This document shows positions 16,151 to 25,411 of a DNA stretch of 64,000 nucleotides, in pieces (within the stretch, counting starts at the first letter, position 1; the number at the start of each line of letters is the position of its first letter). Source of the DNA: Sva-07 sp963715285 (GTDB taxonomy: Bacteria; Actinomycetota; Acidimicrobiia; Acidimicrobiales; Ilumatobacteraceae). The position numbers and the translations under genes are program-made. The notes under the pieces are model-generated. The model searched no databases. It was given only the letters and a program-made list of their open reading frames with translations, and was not told the DNA's origin. The stretch is taken from NCBI GenBank assembly GCA_963715285.1, contig CAVQRU010000007.1, forward strand, positions 1 to 64,000, given 5' to 3'.

Positions 16151-17053
16151 GTGCCCGAGATGTCCGGGTCGAATCTCACCTTTCTCCTACGGCCGAAGTG
16201 GCTCGCTTTCCACGTCCTCGTCGTCGTCTCGGTCGCGCTGATGGTCTGGCTCGGGTTCTGGCAGCTCCGCCGTCTCGACGCCCGCCAGGAGTTCAACGCG
16301 ACGGTCACCGAGCGGATCGACCAGCCACCGGTACCGTTCGACACGCTCCTCGACGACGTCGCCGCCGATCCCCGCTCGGTGGAGTGGCGCCAGGTCACCG
16401 TGTCGGGTGAGTACCTCGCCGATCAGGTCCTCTGGTTCAACCGAACCCAGGACGGCATCGCCGGCGACAACGTGCTCACGGCGCTGGTCGGCGACGACGG
16501 CCCGACCGTCGTGGTCAATCGCGGGTTCGTCGCGCTCGGCGAGCCGACGCCGGCGGCGCCCACGGGGTCGATCGACGTGCTCGGTCGGATCAGGGTGCCA
16601 CCAGGCCGCCAACTCGGTGAGCTGACCGACTCCGCCGACGGTCCCGTCAGCGAGGTCCGACGGGTCGACCTGGGCCTCCTCGACGCACAGCTCCCCGGTG
16701 AACTCGCTCCGGTCTACCTCGACCTGATCGGCAGCGTCCCCAACGTCACACCGACCGACCCGGTCCCGGTGCCTCCACCCACCCTCGACGAAGGCCCGCA
16801 CCTCTCCTACGCCGTGCAGTGGTTCATCTTCGCCACCGCGGTGCTGATCGGTTGGGTGCTCGCCGTCCGTCGCTCGATCGCAACGCACCGACGCCGAGCC
16901 GCCGACGCCGACGCCCACTCCAACGACGCCAACGCCGAGGCGGTCGAGGCAGCGGATACGGCCGACGTCGACGTCACGGACGCAGCAGACGGGCGAACGC
17001 CAGCGGGTTCCCCGACATCAGCCGACGCCGCATCGACCACGACGACGCACTGA
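16151..17053 (+). CDS. SURF1-family cytochrome-oxidase biogenesis protein
   Basis: 300 residues. It helps assemble the haem-a/copper centre of aa3-type cytochrome c oxidase in the membrane. Signature layout: an N-terminal membrane helix after FLLRPKWLAF with LGFWQLRRLDARQEFNA; a periplasmic domain with TVSGEYLADQVLWFNR and VVVNRGFVALG; and a second membrane helix (SYAVQWFIFATAVLIGWVLA). A low-complexity Ala/Asp/Thr-rich tail of about 50 residues follows. GTG 16151 or ATG 16160 may start it. Its last 80 bases overlap the 3' end of the lycopene cyclase gene on the other strand. Confidence 0.88.
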   Translation: MPEMSGSNLTFLLRPKWLAFHVLVVVSVALMVWLGFWQLRRLDARQEFNATVTERIDQPPVPFDTLLDDVAADPRSVEWRQVTVSGEYLADQVLWFNRTQDGIAGDNVLTALVGDDGPTVVVNRGFVALGEPTPAAPTGSIDVLGRIRVPPGRQLGELTDSADGPVSEVRRVDLGLLDAQLPGELAPVYLDLIGSVPNVTPTDPVPVPPPTLDEGPHLSYAVQWFIFATAVLIGWVLAVRRSIATHRRRAADADAHSNDANAEAVEAADTADVDVTDAADGRTPAGSPTSADAASTTTTH

Positions 17054-18260
17054 ACAGCCGCATCATCACCGCCGCGAGTTCGCTCGGCGGCGTGTCGATG
17101 CGGAGGTAGCTGCTCCACTGCTCGGTGGGGAGGTCGAAGAACGCCCCGAAGAACGCGCGGACCTGGTCGTCGTCCTGGCGCAGCAGGACCTCGAGCCCGT
17201 AGTCGTGGAGCACCCTCGTGCGTCGCATCCCGGCGGTCCACACCGCGTCGCTCACCAGCGACGAGTCGGCCGCCGCAGAGGAACTCGTCGCCGCCAACGC
17301 GTCCACCACGGCATCGGCGACCCGCGGCGCTGCGCGAAGCGACGCGGTCACGCTGAAGCCCGTGGCCGGATGGACGTATCCGGCCGCCGCACCGAACGCC
17401 ACGACGGGCTGATCGTCGTCGGGTCGGGCGCCCCCCATCGGAATGCGCACGTACTCGGTGCGCACGGCGTCGGCGAGCACGGCGTCGGGATGCCGACCGA
17501 GGCGGGCGGCCAGACGGGGCAGCAACGCGATCGGCTCCACGGCGGGACGCGCGGCGAGCACGGTCTCCTCCACCATCCAGCCGTCGCGAACCGGCAGCGA
17601 ATAGCAGAACGTGGTCACGCCGTGTGGCCCGATCGACGAGCGCCGGGCCGACGACGCTCCCGCCCCGACCGCCCGGAAGTCCATCCATGTGGCGTGCCCG
17701 AGGTCGCCCTCCGGCGGCTCGGCCAGGACGACGCCCATGGCGGTCTGCCACGCCGGCGCGGTGGTGCTCGACCGGCGGGCGAACGACGACGGCCACCCGG
17801 CGGCGTCGACGACCAAGCGGGCGCGGAGCTCGATCCCCTCGCCGGACATCGCGTCACCCGACACCGTCGGCGACACGTGGACCCGGTGGCGGGTGGCGCC
17901 GCCAGGCGCGGACGTCACGTGGTCGATGCGTCCGCAGACGTGCTCGACCTCACCGCGCACGATCCGCCGGAGCGCCTGGTTGTCGAAGACGCCGTACGAG
18001 CGGAGGAGCTCGCGCGATCGGTCCGTGTGCACGGCGATCGACTCGACGCTGACGTCGAGCACGGAGGCGACGTCGGGCAGGCCCTCGACCTCGGCGAGAT
18101 CGTCGACCCAGGTGCCGTAGGTCTGCTCCCAGGCGAGGTCGGGCCCCACCAGCACGACGTCGACGCCACGTCGCGCGCACGCAGCGGCGAGTGCACTCCC
18201 CGCCGGGCCGTCGCCGATCACGATCAGGTCGACGAGACGGATCGGTTCGCCGGTGCTCAT
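16974..18260 (-). CDS. Lycopene cyclase (CrtY/CrtL-type flavoprotein)
   Basis: 428 residues. Likely forms the beta-ionone ring on lycopene, a step toward beta-carotene-type pigments. The N-terminal dinucleotide-binding motif is LIVIGDGPAGSALAAACARR. It is followed by LAWEQTYGTWVDDLAEVEGL, which corresponds to the family's conserved ring-closing segment. The C-terminal GAAAGYVHPATGFSVTASLR matches the FAD/substrate motif typical of CrtL/CrtY. ATG 18260 (MSTGEPIRLV) gives the correct distance to the Rossmann motif. It is last in a GMC oxidoreductase / MBL hydrolase / cyclase run on the minus strand. No phytoene synthase or desaturase lies in the window. Confidence 0.85.
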   Translation of the reverse strand: MSTGEPIRLVDLIVIGDGPAGSALAAACARRGVDVVLVGPDLAWEQTYGTWVDDLAEVEGLPDVASVLDVSVESIAVHTDRSRELLRSYGVFDNQALRRIVRGEVEHVCGRIDHVTSAPGGATRHRVHVSPTVSGDAMSGEGIELRARLVVDAAGWPSSFARRSSTTAPAWQTAMGVVLAEPPEGDLGHATWMDFRAVGAGASSARRSSIGPHGVTTFCYSLPVRDGWMVEETVLAARPAVEPIALLPRLAARLGRHPDAVLADAVRTEYVRIPMGGARPDDDQPVVAFGAAAGYVHPATGFSVTASLRAAPRVADAVVDALAATSSSAAADSSLVSDAVWTAGMRRTRVLHDYGLEVLLRQDDDQVRAFFGAFFDLPTEQWSSYLRIDTPPSELAAVMMRLFSASSWSMRRRLMSGNPLAFARLLRP

Positions 18261-18273
18261 CGAGGTCGGCGGA

Positions 18274-19248
18274 TCATGCGCGTTCGAGTTCCGCCATGCG
18301 GCGGAACTGCTCGACGACATCGGGGGTGTGGTGCGCCGGATCGAGCGTTCGGTACACGGTCTCGACGTTCACGGCGATCCGACCCTGCTCGCCCCAACCG
18401 GCGAACCGGTCGTCGGCGGCGAGCACCCGACCGATGTCGCGGGCGGCATCGAAGGCATCGACGCCTGCATCGTGCGCCGCGGCGGCCTGTTCCTCGACCA
18501 CGCTCAGGTAGTCCCGTACCGCGACGATGCCGGCGGTGTCCGTGAGTGGCCCGTGGCCCGGCACCACCGTGTCGACCCCGAGCCCGAGCATCAGGTCGCA
18601 CGCCGCAATCCAGTTCGACAACGGCCCGGCCCACACGATCGGTGTGCCGCCGATGAAGAGGATGTCGCCGGTGTAGACCGTGCGGGCATCGGGCACGTGG
18701 ACGATCGTGTCACCCGCCGTGTGGGCCGGGCCGACCTCGATCAGCTCGACGCGTCGTCCGGCGACGTCGAGTTCGAGCCGGCCGTCGAAGGTGCGGGTGG
18801 GTGGCACGAGTTCGATGCCGTCGAAGTGGAACGCACCGAAGAACGATCGGAACAGCTCACCGACGTCGCCCGGCGCCTGGTTGAGTGCGGCGAGCATCGC
18901 CGGCGGCACCTCGGCCATCTCGTGCGCTGTCGCCGACGACGCAACGATCTCCACGTCGGGGCGTCGGCGGGTGACCTCGCCGTTGCCGTAGCAGTGGTCA
19001 CCGTTGGCGTGCGTGTTCACCACGGTGTCGACGGGCGCTCCCGCCGTGACGGCAGCCATCGCATCGAGCATCGCCGCGGTGAGGTCGAGATCGAACAGCG
19101 TGTCGACGAGGAGTGACTGGCCGTCGCCGACGATCAGACCGGCGTTGCTCCATCCCCAGCCACCGTCGGGCTGGAGATAGGCGTGACAGCCATCGCCCAG
19201 TTCGTGGAGTCCCAGGGTGTAGTCGGCGACGGTGGACATGGCAGTCAT
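18274..19248 (-). CDS. MBL-fold metallo-hydrolase
   Basis: 324 residues of the metallo-beta-lactamase fold. Metal ligands: VVNTHANGDHCYGNGEV (H-x-N-x-D-H form of the H-x-H-x-D-H motif), VGPAHTAGDTIVHVP (His), YTGDILFIGG (Asp) and VVPGHGPLTD (His). The second position of the first motif is Asn rather than His, a variant seen in some quinoprotein-relay/SoxH-like members. ATG 19239 is an alternative start. Gaps of 32 and 13 bases to the GMC oxidoreductase and lycopene cyclase genes indicate one operon. The substrate is unknown; a lactone or thioester is possible. Confidence 0.82.
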   Translation of the reverse strand: MTAMSTVADYTLGLHELGDGCHAYLQPDGGWGWSNAGLIVGDGQSLLVDTLFDLDLTAAMLDAMAAVTAGAPVDTVVNTHANGDHCYGNGEVTRRRPDVEIVASSATAHEMAEVPPAMLAALNQAPGDVGELFRSFFGAFHFDGIELVPPTRTFDGRLELDVAGRRVELIEVGPAHTAGDTIVHVPDARTVYTGDILFIGGTPIVWAGPLSNWIAACDLMLGLGVDTVVPGHGPLTDTAGIVAVRDYLSVVEEQAAAAHDAGVDAFDAARDIGRVLAADDRFAGWGEQGRIAVNVETVYRTLDPAHHTPDVVEQFRRMAELERA

Positions 19249-19280
19249 CTTGCCACGTCGTCTCGTCCGGGACGACGGCC

Positions 19281-20612
19281 TCAGCAGCGCTCGAGCCACC
19301 GGCCGACCAGCAACTCCGCGAGCATGGTCGTGGGGAGATGGGTGTTGGCATCGGGAATCGTCGGGAAGACCGACGCGTCGCACACGTGGAGCCGCTCGTA
19401 GCCGTTGACCGCGCCGTCACGGTCGACGACCGTGCCCATCGCGCAGGTACTCGATGCGTGCACGTAGTCGCCGACCACCGTCGGCAGCCATCGGCGGACT
19501 GCGTCCTCGTCACTCAGGGCGTCGAGCGACGTCCCCCAGGCGTCGACCAGGACCCGCTCGGCGATCTCGGCGAACGACGGCCTCGCGAGGAGCTGACGCG
19601 CCTCGGCGATGCCGGCCACGAGTGCATCGGTGTCGGCCGGGTCGTCGAGGAGGGCGAAATCGACCACCGGCTGACCCGACGGGTCGCCGGGGTCGAGCAC
19701 CACGGTGCCGCGCCGGCTGCGCGGCGTCATCAACGCCACCAACAGCACCCCCAGGCCGGGAGCGTCCGCTCCCACATGGTTCATCGGCAGGAACTGGATC
19801 CCCTTGCGGCGACACAGCGAGCCGATGACGAGCCCACCTGGAGACGACGGTACGCCGGCGCGGAGTTGGAGGGTCAGCGCCACCGACGGGTGATCCTGCA
19901 GCCCCTCGCCGAGGCCGGGTGTGTCGACGCCCGATCGCAACAGCAGTGCCGGGCTGTGGAGAGCGCCGGCGGCGACCACCACGCGGTCGGCCGCCACGTG
20001 CTCGCCATCGGCGAGGTCGACACCGATGGCGGTCCGCCCCTCGAACACGATCCGTTCGACCGGCGCGTCGGCACGAACGGACAGGTTCGTGCGAGCCGAC
20101 GCCGGCCACAGATAGGCCTCCGCCGACGTGATGCGCCGGCCCGCTCTTCGAGTGAGTGCTGCCGGATGCGCATCGTCCGCAGCGGCGAGGAGTGCCCGAT
20201 CGACGGCGCCGAGTTCGTCGTGCATCGGTGGCTCCTCGGGCAGGGCGACCCTCGACCACGCGGTCGCGGCTTCGTGCCACCCCCAGCGACGGTAGGTGTC
20301 CGGATCGCCTCGGAGCGCGACGAGCGCGTTGACCGCCGACGAGCCACCGATGCCGCTCCCCCGCCGGTACGGAGCCCGGGAACCGCCCGCGACCCTGCTC
20401 GCGACGAGACCGGCGACCGTCCTGTGGGGGAGCTCGAGCGCCTGGAGGAAGTCCGGCCCGTCGATCGCCGCAGGCACGGCGCCCGGCGCGAGGTCGGGGC
20501 CCGATTCGAGCAGGACGACCTCCTGGTCGTCACGCTCGGAGAGACGGGACGCCACCACACAGCCGGCCGAACCCGCACCGACCACCACCGTTCGGGTCGT
20601 CGTGCGGGTCAT
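19281..20612 (-). CDS. GMC-family FAD oxidoreductase
   Basis: 443 residues, an FAD-dependent alcohol/choline-type oxidoreductase. N-terminal FAD motif VVVGAGSAGCVVASRLSE; GMC signature 1 RRGSGIGGSSAVNALVALRG; the signature-2 region VVVAAGALHSPALLLRSG; and the C-terminal catalytic region VHASSTCAMGTVVD...VCDASVFPTIPDANTHLP. It lies first in a minus-strand operon with an MBL hydrolase and a lycopene cyclase. That context could mean an apocarotenoid or other isoprenoid alcohol as substrate, but this is only a guess. GMC proteins also occur in mycofactocin loci; no other mycofactocin gene is visible here. Confidence 0.87.
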   Translation of the reverse strand: MTRTTTRTVVVGAGSAGCVVASRLSERDDQEVVLLESGPDLAPGAVPAAIDGPDFLQALELPHRTVAGLVASRVAGGSRAPYRRGSGIGGSSAVNALVALRGDPDTYRRWGWHEAATAWSRVALPEEPPMHDELGAVDRALLAAADDAHPAALTRRAGRRITSAEAYLWPASARTNLSVRADAPVERIVFEGRTAIGVDLADGEHVAADRVVVAAGALHSPALLLRSGVDTPGLGEGLQDHPSVALTLQLRAGVPSSPGGLVIGSLCRRKGIQFLPMNHVGADAPGLGVLLVALMTPRSRRGTVVLDPGDPSGQPVVDFALLDDPADTDALVAGIAEARQLLARPSFAEIAERVLVDAWGTSLDALSDEDAVRRWLPTVVGDYVHASSTCAMGTVVDRDGAVNGYERLHVCDASVFPTIPDANTHLPTTMLAELLVGRWLERC

Positions 20613-20683
20613 TGCGCCAGCGTACGCCCGGCCGGGGAACCGCTGCTCAAGACCATCGGTGGCGATGCCGATGACACCAGTGC

Positions 20684-21793
20684 ATGTCGAACACGACCGA
20701 ACTCCATGCGGTACCCGCCGGCGCTCCCGAGGCCTCCGGGTTCCCTCCGCCACCGCCGGTGCCACCGGGTGCGGTTCACGCTCCCCCGAATCTCGTCAAC
20801 CAGGCCCCCATGCTGCCTCAGGTGGCCGCTGCAGTGCCGCGTCCGGCGACGGCTCCGACGGCGAACCCGTTCGCGTCGATGACCGACCAGTGGTCGCCGG
20901 CTCCCACGCCGCAACGCCCCCCGGCGCGCAAGGGCCGCGGTCGGCGCGGTGTCACGTGGTTGCTCGTGCTCGCCGTGATCGCTGGAGTCGCCTACGCCGG
21001 GTTCACCTACGGGTCCGAGCTCATGGAGCTGGCCACCGGCGACGACTCGATCGACGAGCCATCGGCGCCCCTGGTGTTCCCGACCGCTACAGCGACCCCG
21101 ATCGCGATCCGCACCGCCACGTTCACCGTCGAACGCCAGGACTCACTCCGCGGCCCCCAGCGATACGAGGTGACGAGCGACTTCGACCGTGGACTCTCGC
21201 GCGTCGTCATCGACCGCGGTGATGCTCCGGACCTCGAGGTGCTGACGGTGTTCGATCAGGCCGTGATCCGCCGGGTCGACGAACCGACCTGGTACCGCCT
21301 CGACCGCGGGAACTTCCCCGTCGACTCCGAGTTCGGCCAGGCCCGCTGGATCCGCACCCTCGACCAGCTGGTTCCCCCCTCGATCCGTGGGTCGGTCACG
21401 ATCGACCGGGCCACCGACTCGACCGTGGGAGCCATCGCTACCCGCCGCCTCCTGATGTCGGTCGATCCCGCCACCATCGTGCAGGCGACGACCCCGACGG
21501 TGCCAGCGGCTCCGGTCGACCCCAGCGCCGAGGCGGTTGCGCCGGCCCCCGTTGCTCCCGTCCTGCCCGCCGGTGTGACGCTGCAGGTGGGAACGGACCC
21601 GGTCGAAGCGCTGGTGATCGAAGCCTGGATCGACGACACCGGCATCGTGCGCAAGTCGATCATGCCCGCCGAACTCGGCGGTGAGACGATCACGATCATG
21701 TCGCTGTCACCCGACGAATGGCAGCCGGTGTTCCCCACCGAGGACATGGTGCAGCCGCTCACCGCGTCGGCGTTGTTCAACCTCGGGCTCTGA
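20684..21793 (+). CDS. Membrane-anchored protein with Pro-rich cytoplasmic part and extracytoplasmic domain
   Basis: 369 residues; not recognised. The first ~85 residues are Pro/Ala-rich (FPPPPPVPPGAVHAPP) and end in a basic cluster (RKGRGRRG). One membrane segment follows (VTWLLVLAVIAGVAYAGFTY). The outer part contains strands such as TATFTVERQDSLRGPQRYE, TWYRLDRGNFPVDSEF and VEALVIEAWIDDTGIVRKS, which loosely recall LppX/LprG-type ligand-binding domains. A Pro/Ala-rich insert sits between them. It ends 48 bases before purSL on the same strand and may share its transcript. Confidence 0.65.
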   Translation: MSNTTELHAVPAGAPEASGFPPPPPVPPGAVHAPPNLVNQAPMLPQVAAAVPRPATAPTANPFASMTDQWSPAPTPQRPPARKGRGRRGVTWLLVLAVIAGVAYAGFTYGSELMELATGDDSIDEPSAPLVFPTATATPIAIRTATFTVERQDSLRGPQRYEVTSDFDRGLSRVVIDRGDAPDLEVLTVFDQAVIRRVDEPTWYRLDRGNFPVDSEFGQARWIRTLDQLVPPSIRGSVTIDRATDSTVGAIATRRLLMSVDPATIVQATTPTVPAAPVDPSAEAVAPAPVAPVLPAGVTLQVGTDPVEALVIEAWIDDTGIVRKSIMPAELGGETITIMSLSPDEWQPVFPTEDMVQPLTASALFNLGL

Positions 21794-21841
21794 CGCCGGC
21801 CTGATCACCGGGCTGAAACATTTCGTACAAGCGACCGCGGG

Positions 21842-24688
21842 GTGGCCGACGCGATCCGTAGGGTCGCTGTGGTGGCCACCCGGCATCGTCTGACCATTCG
21901 CACCCTCGATCCGGACCCACGCGGTGGGGCGATCATGGCCGCCATCGAACATCTCGGCCTCGACCTCGGCGGCCGGGTCGACGTTGCCGACATCGTCTTC
22001 CTCGACGGCGAGATCGACTCCGAGGCCCGTGAGCGACTGCACGCCGTGCTCGTCGACCCGCTGCTCCAGCAGGGAACCTGGGACACCCCGACCGCTCCCG
22101 GCGTCGAGATCACCCTGCTGCCGGGGGTCACCGACACCGCTGCAGACGCCGTGCGCCACGCCGCGACGCAACTGGGTGTCGCGCTCACCGGCGCAGCAAC
22201 CGGCCGGCGCGTCGAGTTCGTCCCCACCGTCGCCGACGACGTCGCCGACGACGTGGTCCGTCGTCTGATCGCGAACCCGGTGATCGAGCGGTGGTGTATC
22301 GGCACGATCGAAGCGCCCCACGTCGACGAGCACCCCTCCCCCGCCGTCGCCGAGCTGATCCCGATCGGCGAACTCGACGACACCGGACTGCTCGAACTGA
22401 ACGACGAGCGAGCGCTGTCGCTCGACATCGAGGAGCTCCGTGTCATCCGCGACGAATACGCCCGCCTCGGCCGCGGCATCACCGACGTCGAGATCGAGAC
22501 CCTCGCCCAGACCTGGAGCGAACACTGCTCCCACAAGACGTTCCGAGCGGTGATCGACGCTACCGGGGGGCCCGACGGCGGTGCCGAGGTGCAGCCGCTG
22601 CTCCGGCAGCTCCGTGAGTGCACCGAGTCGATCGATGCCCCGTTCGTCCGCTCGGCGTTCGTCGGCAACGCCGGCGTGGTCGAGTTCAGCGACGGCACCA
22701 CCGTCGCGCTCAAGGCCGAGACGCACAACCACCCCTCGGCGGTCGAACCCTTCGGCGGAGCGAACACCGGTGTGGGCGGCGTGATCCGCGACGTGCTCGG
22801 CATCGCTCACCGCCCGATCGCGGTCACCGACGTCCTCTGCTTCGGCCCGGCCGACCTTCCGCTCATCGATCTGCCGGCCGGGGCGTTGCATCCCCGCAGG
22901 ATCCGCGAGGGCGTCATCGACGGTGTCGCCGACTACGGCAACAAGATCGGCCTGCCCACCGTCGCCGGCGCGATCCTGTACGACCCGGCGTACACCACGA
23001 ACCCGCTCGTGTTCGCCGGCTGCATCGGTACCGCCTCCTCCCGCCCCCTCCACGACGGCCCGTTCCCGGGCGACCGGGTGGTGGTGCTCGGCGGAGCAAC
23101 CGGACGCGACGGCATCCGCGGCGCGACGTTCTCGTCGGCGACGATGGACGCGACGACCGGTGAGGTCGCCGGTGCCAGTGTGCAGATCGGCGATCCGATC
23201 GTCGAGAAGCTCCTCATCGACGCGCTCGTCGGCGCCGAGGACCTCTACACGGCGATCACCGACTGCGGGGCGGGCGGTCTGTCGTCGGCTGTCGGCGAGA
23301 TGGCCGAAGGCGTGGGTGCCGACATCGAACTCGACCTCGTCCCGCGCAAGTATCCGGGCCTCGAACCATGGGAGGTCTGGCTGTCCGAGGCCCAGGAACG
23401 AATGGTCGTCGCCGTCGCGCCGGGAGATCTGTTCAACCTGCGGGCCCGCTGCGAGCGCGTCGGCGTCGAACTCGCCGACATCGGAGTGTTCACCGGCGAC
23501 GGTCGGCTCGTGGTACGTCACCACGGCACGGTCGTCGCCGACATCGACACCGCGTTCCTCCACGACGGACGCCCGCAGCGCCGCATGGCCGCCGAGCTCC
23601 CTGACCCGAACCGCAGCGAGCGAACCGGCCGCACCGTCGACGACCCGGCCGCGGCGCTGCTCGAGTTGCTCGCCCACCCCAACATCGCGTCCAAGGCCGC
23701 CACGATCCACCGCTACGACCACGAGATCCTGGGATCCACCGTGGTACGCCCCCTCGTCGGCGCGGGTGCCGATGGTCCCGCCGACGGTGTGGTACTCGCC
23801 GACCCCGCGGCGAGCGACGGGCTGGCGATCGGCATCGGCGTCAACCCGTGGTACGGGCTCCACGACCCCGAGGCGATGGCATACGCGGTGGTCGACGAAG
23901 CAATCCGCAACGTGGTCGCCGTCGGCGCCGATCCCGACCGCATCGCGCTCCTCGACAACTTCTCGTGGGGCGATCCCCGACGGGCCTCGACGCTCGGGGA
24001 ACTCGTTGCTGCGGTCGAAGGGTGCTGCGGTGCCGCACGCATGTACCACGCGCCGTTCGTGTCGGGAAAGGACTCGCTCAACAACGAGTACATCGGCGCC
24101 GACGGCCAACGTCACGCGGTGCCGCCCACCCTGGTGATCACTGCGGTCGCCCACGTGCCCGACGCCGACCTCACCGTCACCCCGGATCTCGCCGAGGCCG
24201 GGAACATCTTGCTGATCGTCGGCGACACCGACGTCGAATTCGCCGGCTCCCACCTCGACAAGGTGCGAGGCGAACCGAAGCAGCCCGGCGTGGCGCCCGC
24301 ACCGGTACCCGACGCTCCCGCCACCTACCGGAGGCTGCACGCAGCGATCCGCGCCGGGCTCGTCGAGTCGTGCCACGACGTGAGCGAGGGTGGCCTCGCC
24401 GTCGCGATCGCCGAGATGTGCATCGCCGGCCGCCTCGGCGCCACCATCGACCACCTGCCCCACGACGACCGCACCACCGCACTGTTCGCCGAGTCGAGCG
24501 GGCGGCTCGTGGTGGAGGTGCAACCGCGTCGGGTCGACGCATTCGTGAAGGTGATGGATGGTCGAGCGCTGGTGCTCGGCACGGTGAACGACGCATCGAT
24601 CCTCCAGATCGTCGGTGTCGAGCCGATCGCGGTCCAGCACCTCGCCGACGCGTTCAACTCGCACGCCCAGCCGGAGGGTCACACATGA
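21842..24688 (+). CDS. purL: Phosphoribosylformylglycinamidine synthase, PurS-PurL fusion
   Basis: Fourth step of purine synthesis: FGAR + Gln + ATP to FGAM, working with PurQ as the glutaminase. 948 residues. The first ~165 carry two PurS-like lobes; the second ends VVRRLIANPVIERW, the hallmark end of PurS. The catalytic PurL part follows: LAQTWSEHCSHKTFRA (active His), VALKAETHNHPSAVEPFGGA, and two AIR-synthase-type domain pairs. Starts are uncertain: GTG 21842, or GTG 21869/21872 just before the first strand (RLTIRTLDPDP). No separate purS gene is seen. The stop overlaps the purQ ATG by 4 bases, indicating coupled translation of the two subunits. Confidence 0.95.
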   Translation: MADAIRRVAVVATRHRLTIRTLDPDPRGGAIMAAIEHLGLDLGGRVDVADIVFLDGEIDSEARERLHAVLVDPLLQQGTWDTPTAPGVEITLLPGVTDTAADAVRHAATQLGVALTGAATGRRVEFVPTVADDVADDVVRRLIANPVIERWCIGTIEAPHVDEHPSPAVAELIPIGELDDTGLLELNDERALSLDIEELRVIRDEYARLGRGITDVEIETLAQTWSEHCSHKTFRAVIDATGGPDGGAEVQPLLRQLRECTESIDAPFVRSAFVGNAGVVEFSDGTTVALKAETHNHPSAVEPFGGANTGVGGVIRDVLGIAHRPIAVTDVLCFGPADLPLIDLPAGALHPRRIREGVIDGVADYGNKIGLPTVAGAILYDPAYTTNPLVFAGCIGTASSRPLHDGPFPGDRVVVLGGATGRDGIRGATFSSATMDATTGEVAGASVQIGDPIVEKLLIDALVGAEDLYTAITDCGAGGLSSAVGEMAEGVGADIELDLVPRKYPGLEPWEVWLSEAQERMVVAVAPGDLFNLRARCERVGVELADIGVFTGDGRLVVRHHGTVVADIDTAFLHDGRPQRRMAAELPDPNRSERTGRTVDDPAAALLELLAHPNIASKAATIHRYDHEILGSTVVRPLVGAGADGPADGVVLADPAASDGLAIGIGVNPWYGLHDPEAMAYAVVDEAIRNVVAVGADPDRIALLDNFSWGDPRRASTLGELVAAVEGCCGAARMYHAPFVSGKDSLNNEYIGADGQRHAVPPTLVITAVAHVPDADLTVTPDLAEAGNILLIVGDTDVEFAGSHLDKVRGEPKQPGVAPAPVPDAPATYRRLHAAIRAGLVESCHDVSEGGLAVAIAEMCIAGRLGATIDHLPHDDRTTALFAESSGRLVVEVQPRRVDAFVKVMDGRALVLGTVNDASILQIVGVEPIAVQHLADAFNSHAQPEGHT

Positions 24689-25407
24689 GCCGCCTCCCTG
24701 CGATCATCATCGCCGGACCCGGAACCAACCGCGACCGGGACGTCGAGGCCGCGCTCGAACTTGCCGGAGCCAACCCGAGGATCGTGCTCGCCTCCGAGCT
24801 CGTGCGTCAGCCCGAACTGCTCGACGAGGCCCGGCTCGCCGTCGTCGCGGGGGGCTTCAGTTACGCCGATTCGCTCGGCGCGGGCCGCATGCTCGCCCTC
24901 GACCTGGTCGTCGGCGTCGGCGACCGTTTGAAGGACTTCGTGGAGCGCGGCCGCCCCGTGATCGGGATCTGCAACGGATTCCAGGTCCTCACACGGACAC
25001 GCCTGCTGCCCGGAGCGTTGGGACACAACGCGCAAGGGCGCTTCGATTGCCGGTGGGTCGTGCTCGACCGCGTTCCCAACAGCGTGTCGCTGTGGACCAA
25101 GGGCATCGACGACCCGATCCACTGCCCGATCGCCCACGGGGAAGGTCGCTACGTGCACCCCGATCCGGAGTCGCTGGCCGCCGCCGGCCAGGTGGCATTG
25201 CGCTACCGCAGCACCAACCCGAACGGATCGGTTGCCGACATCGCCGGCGTCTGTGATTCCTCCGGGGTCGTGCTCGGTCTGATGCCGCATCCGGAGAACC
25301 ACATCATCGCCCGCCAGCACCCCAGCCACCGCCGTGGCGGCGGCGGGCCCCAACACCTCGGGCTGCGGCTCTTCGACAACGGCGTGCGCCACGCCAAGGA
25401 ACTCTGA
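24685..25407 (+). CDS. purQ: Phosphoribosylformylglycinamidine synthase, glutaminase subunit
   Basis: 240 residues of the class I glutamine amidotransferase fold. Releases ammonia from glutamine and channels it to PurL. The nucleophile Cys is in PVIGICNGFQVL, and the catalytic His/Glu are in GLMPHPENHII. The N-terminus AIIIAGPGTNRDRDVE matches PurQ rather than other amidotransferases. The ATG overlaps the purL TGA (ATGA). A Gly/Arg-rich stretch (HRRGGGGPQHLG) lies just before the C-terminus. Confidence 0.95.
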   Translation: MSRLPAIIIAGPGTNRDRDVEAALELAGANPRIVLASELVRQPELLDEARLAVVAGGFSYADSLGAGRMLALDLVVGVGDRLKDFVERGRPVIGICNGFQVLTRTRLLPGALGHNAQGRFDCRWVVLDRVPNSVSLWTKGIDDPIHCPIAHGEGRYVHPDPESLAAAGQVALRYRSTNPNGSVADIAGVCDSSGVVLGLMPHPENHIIARQHPSHRRGGGGPQHLGLRLFDNGVRHAKEL

Positions 25408-25411
25408 GCAC

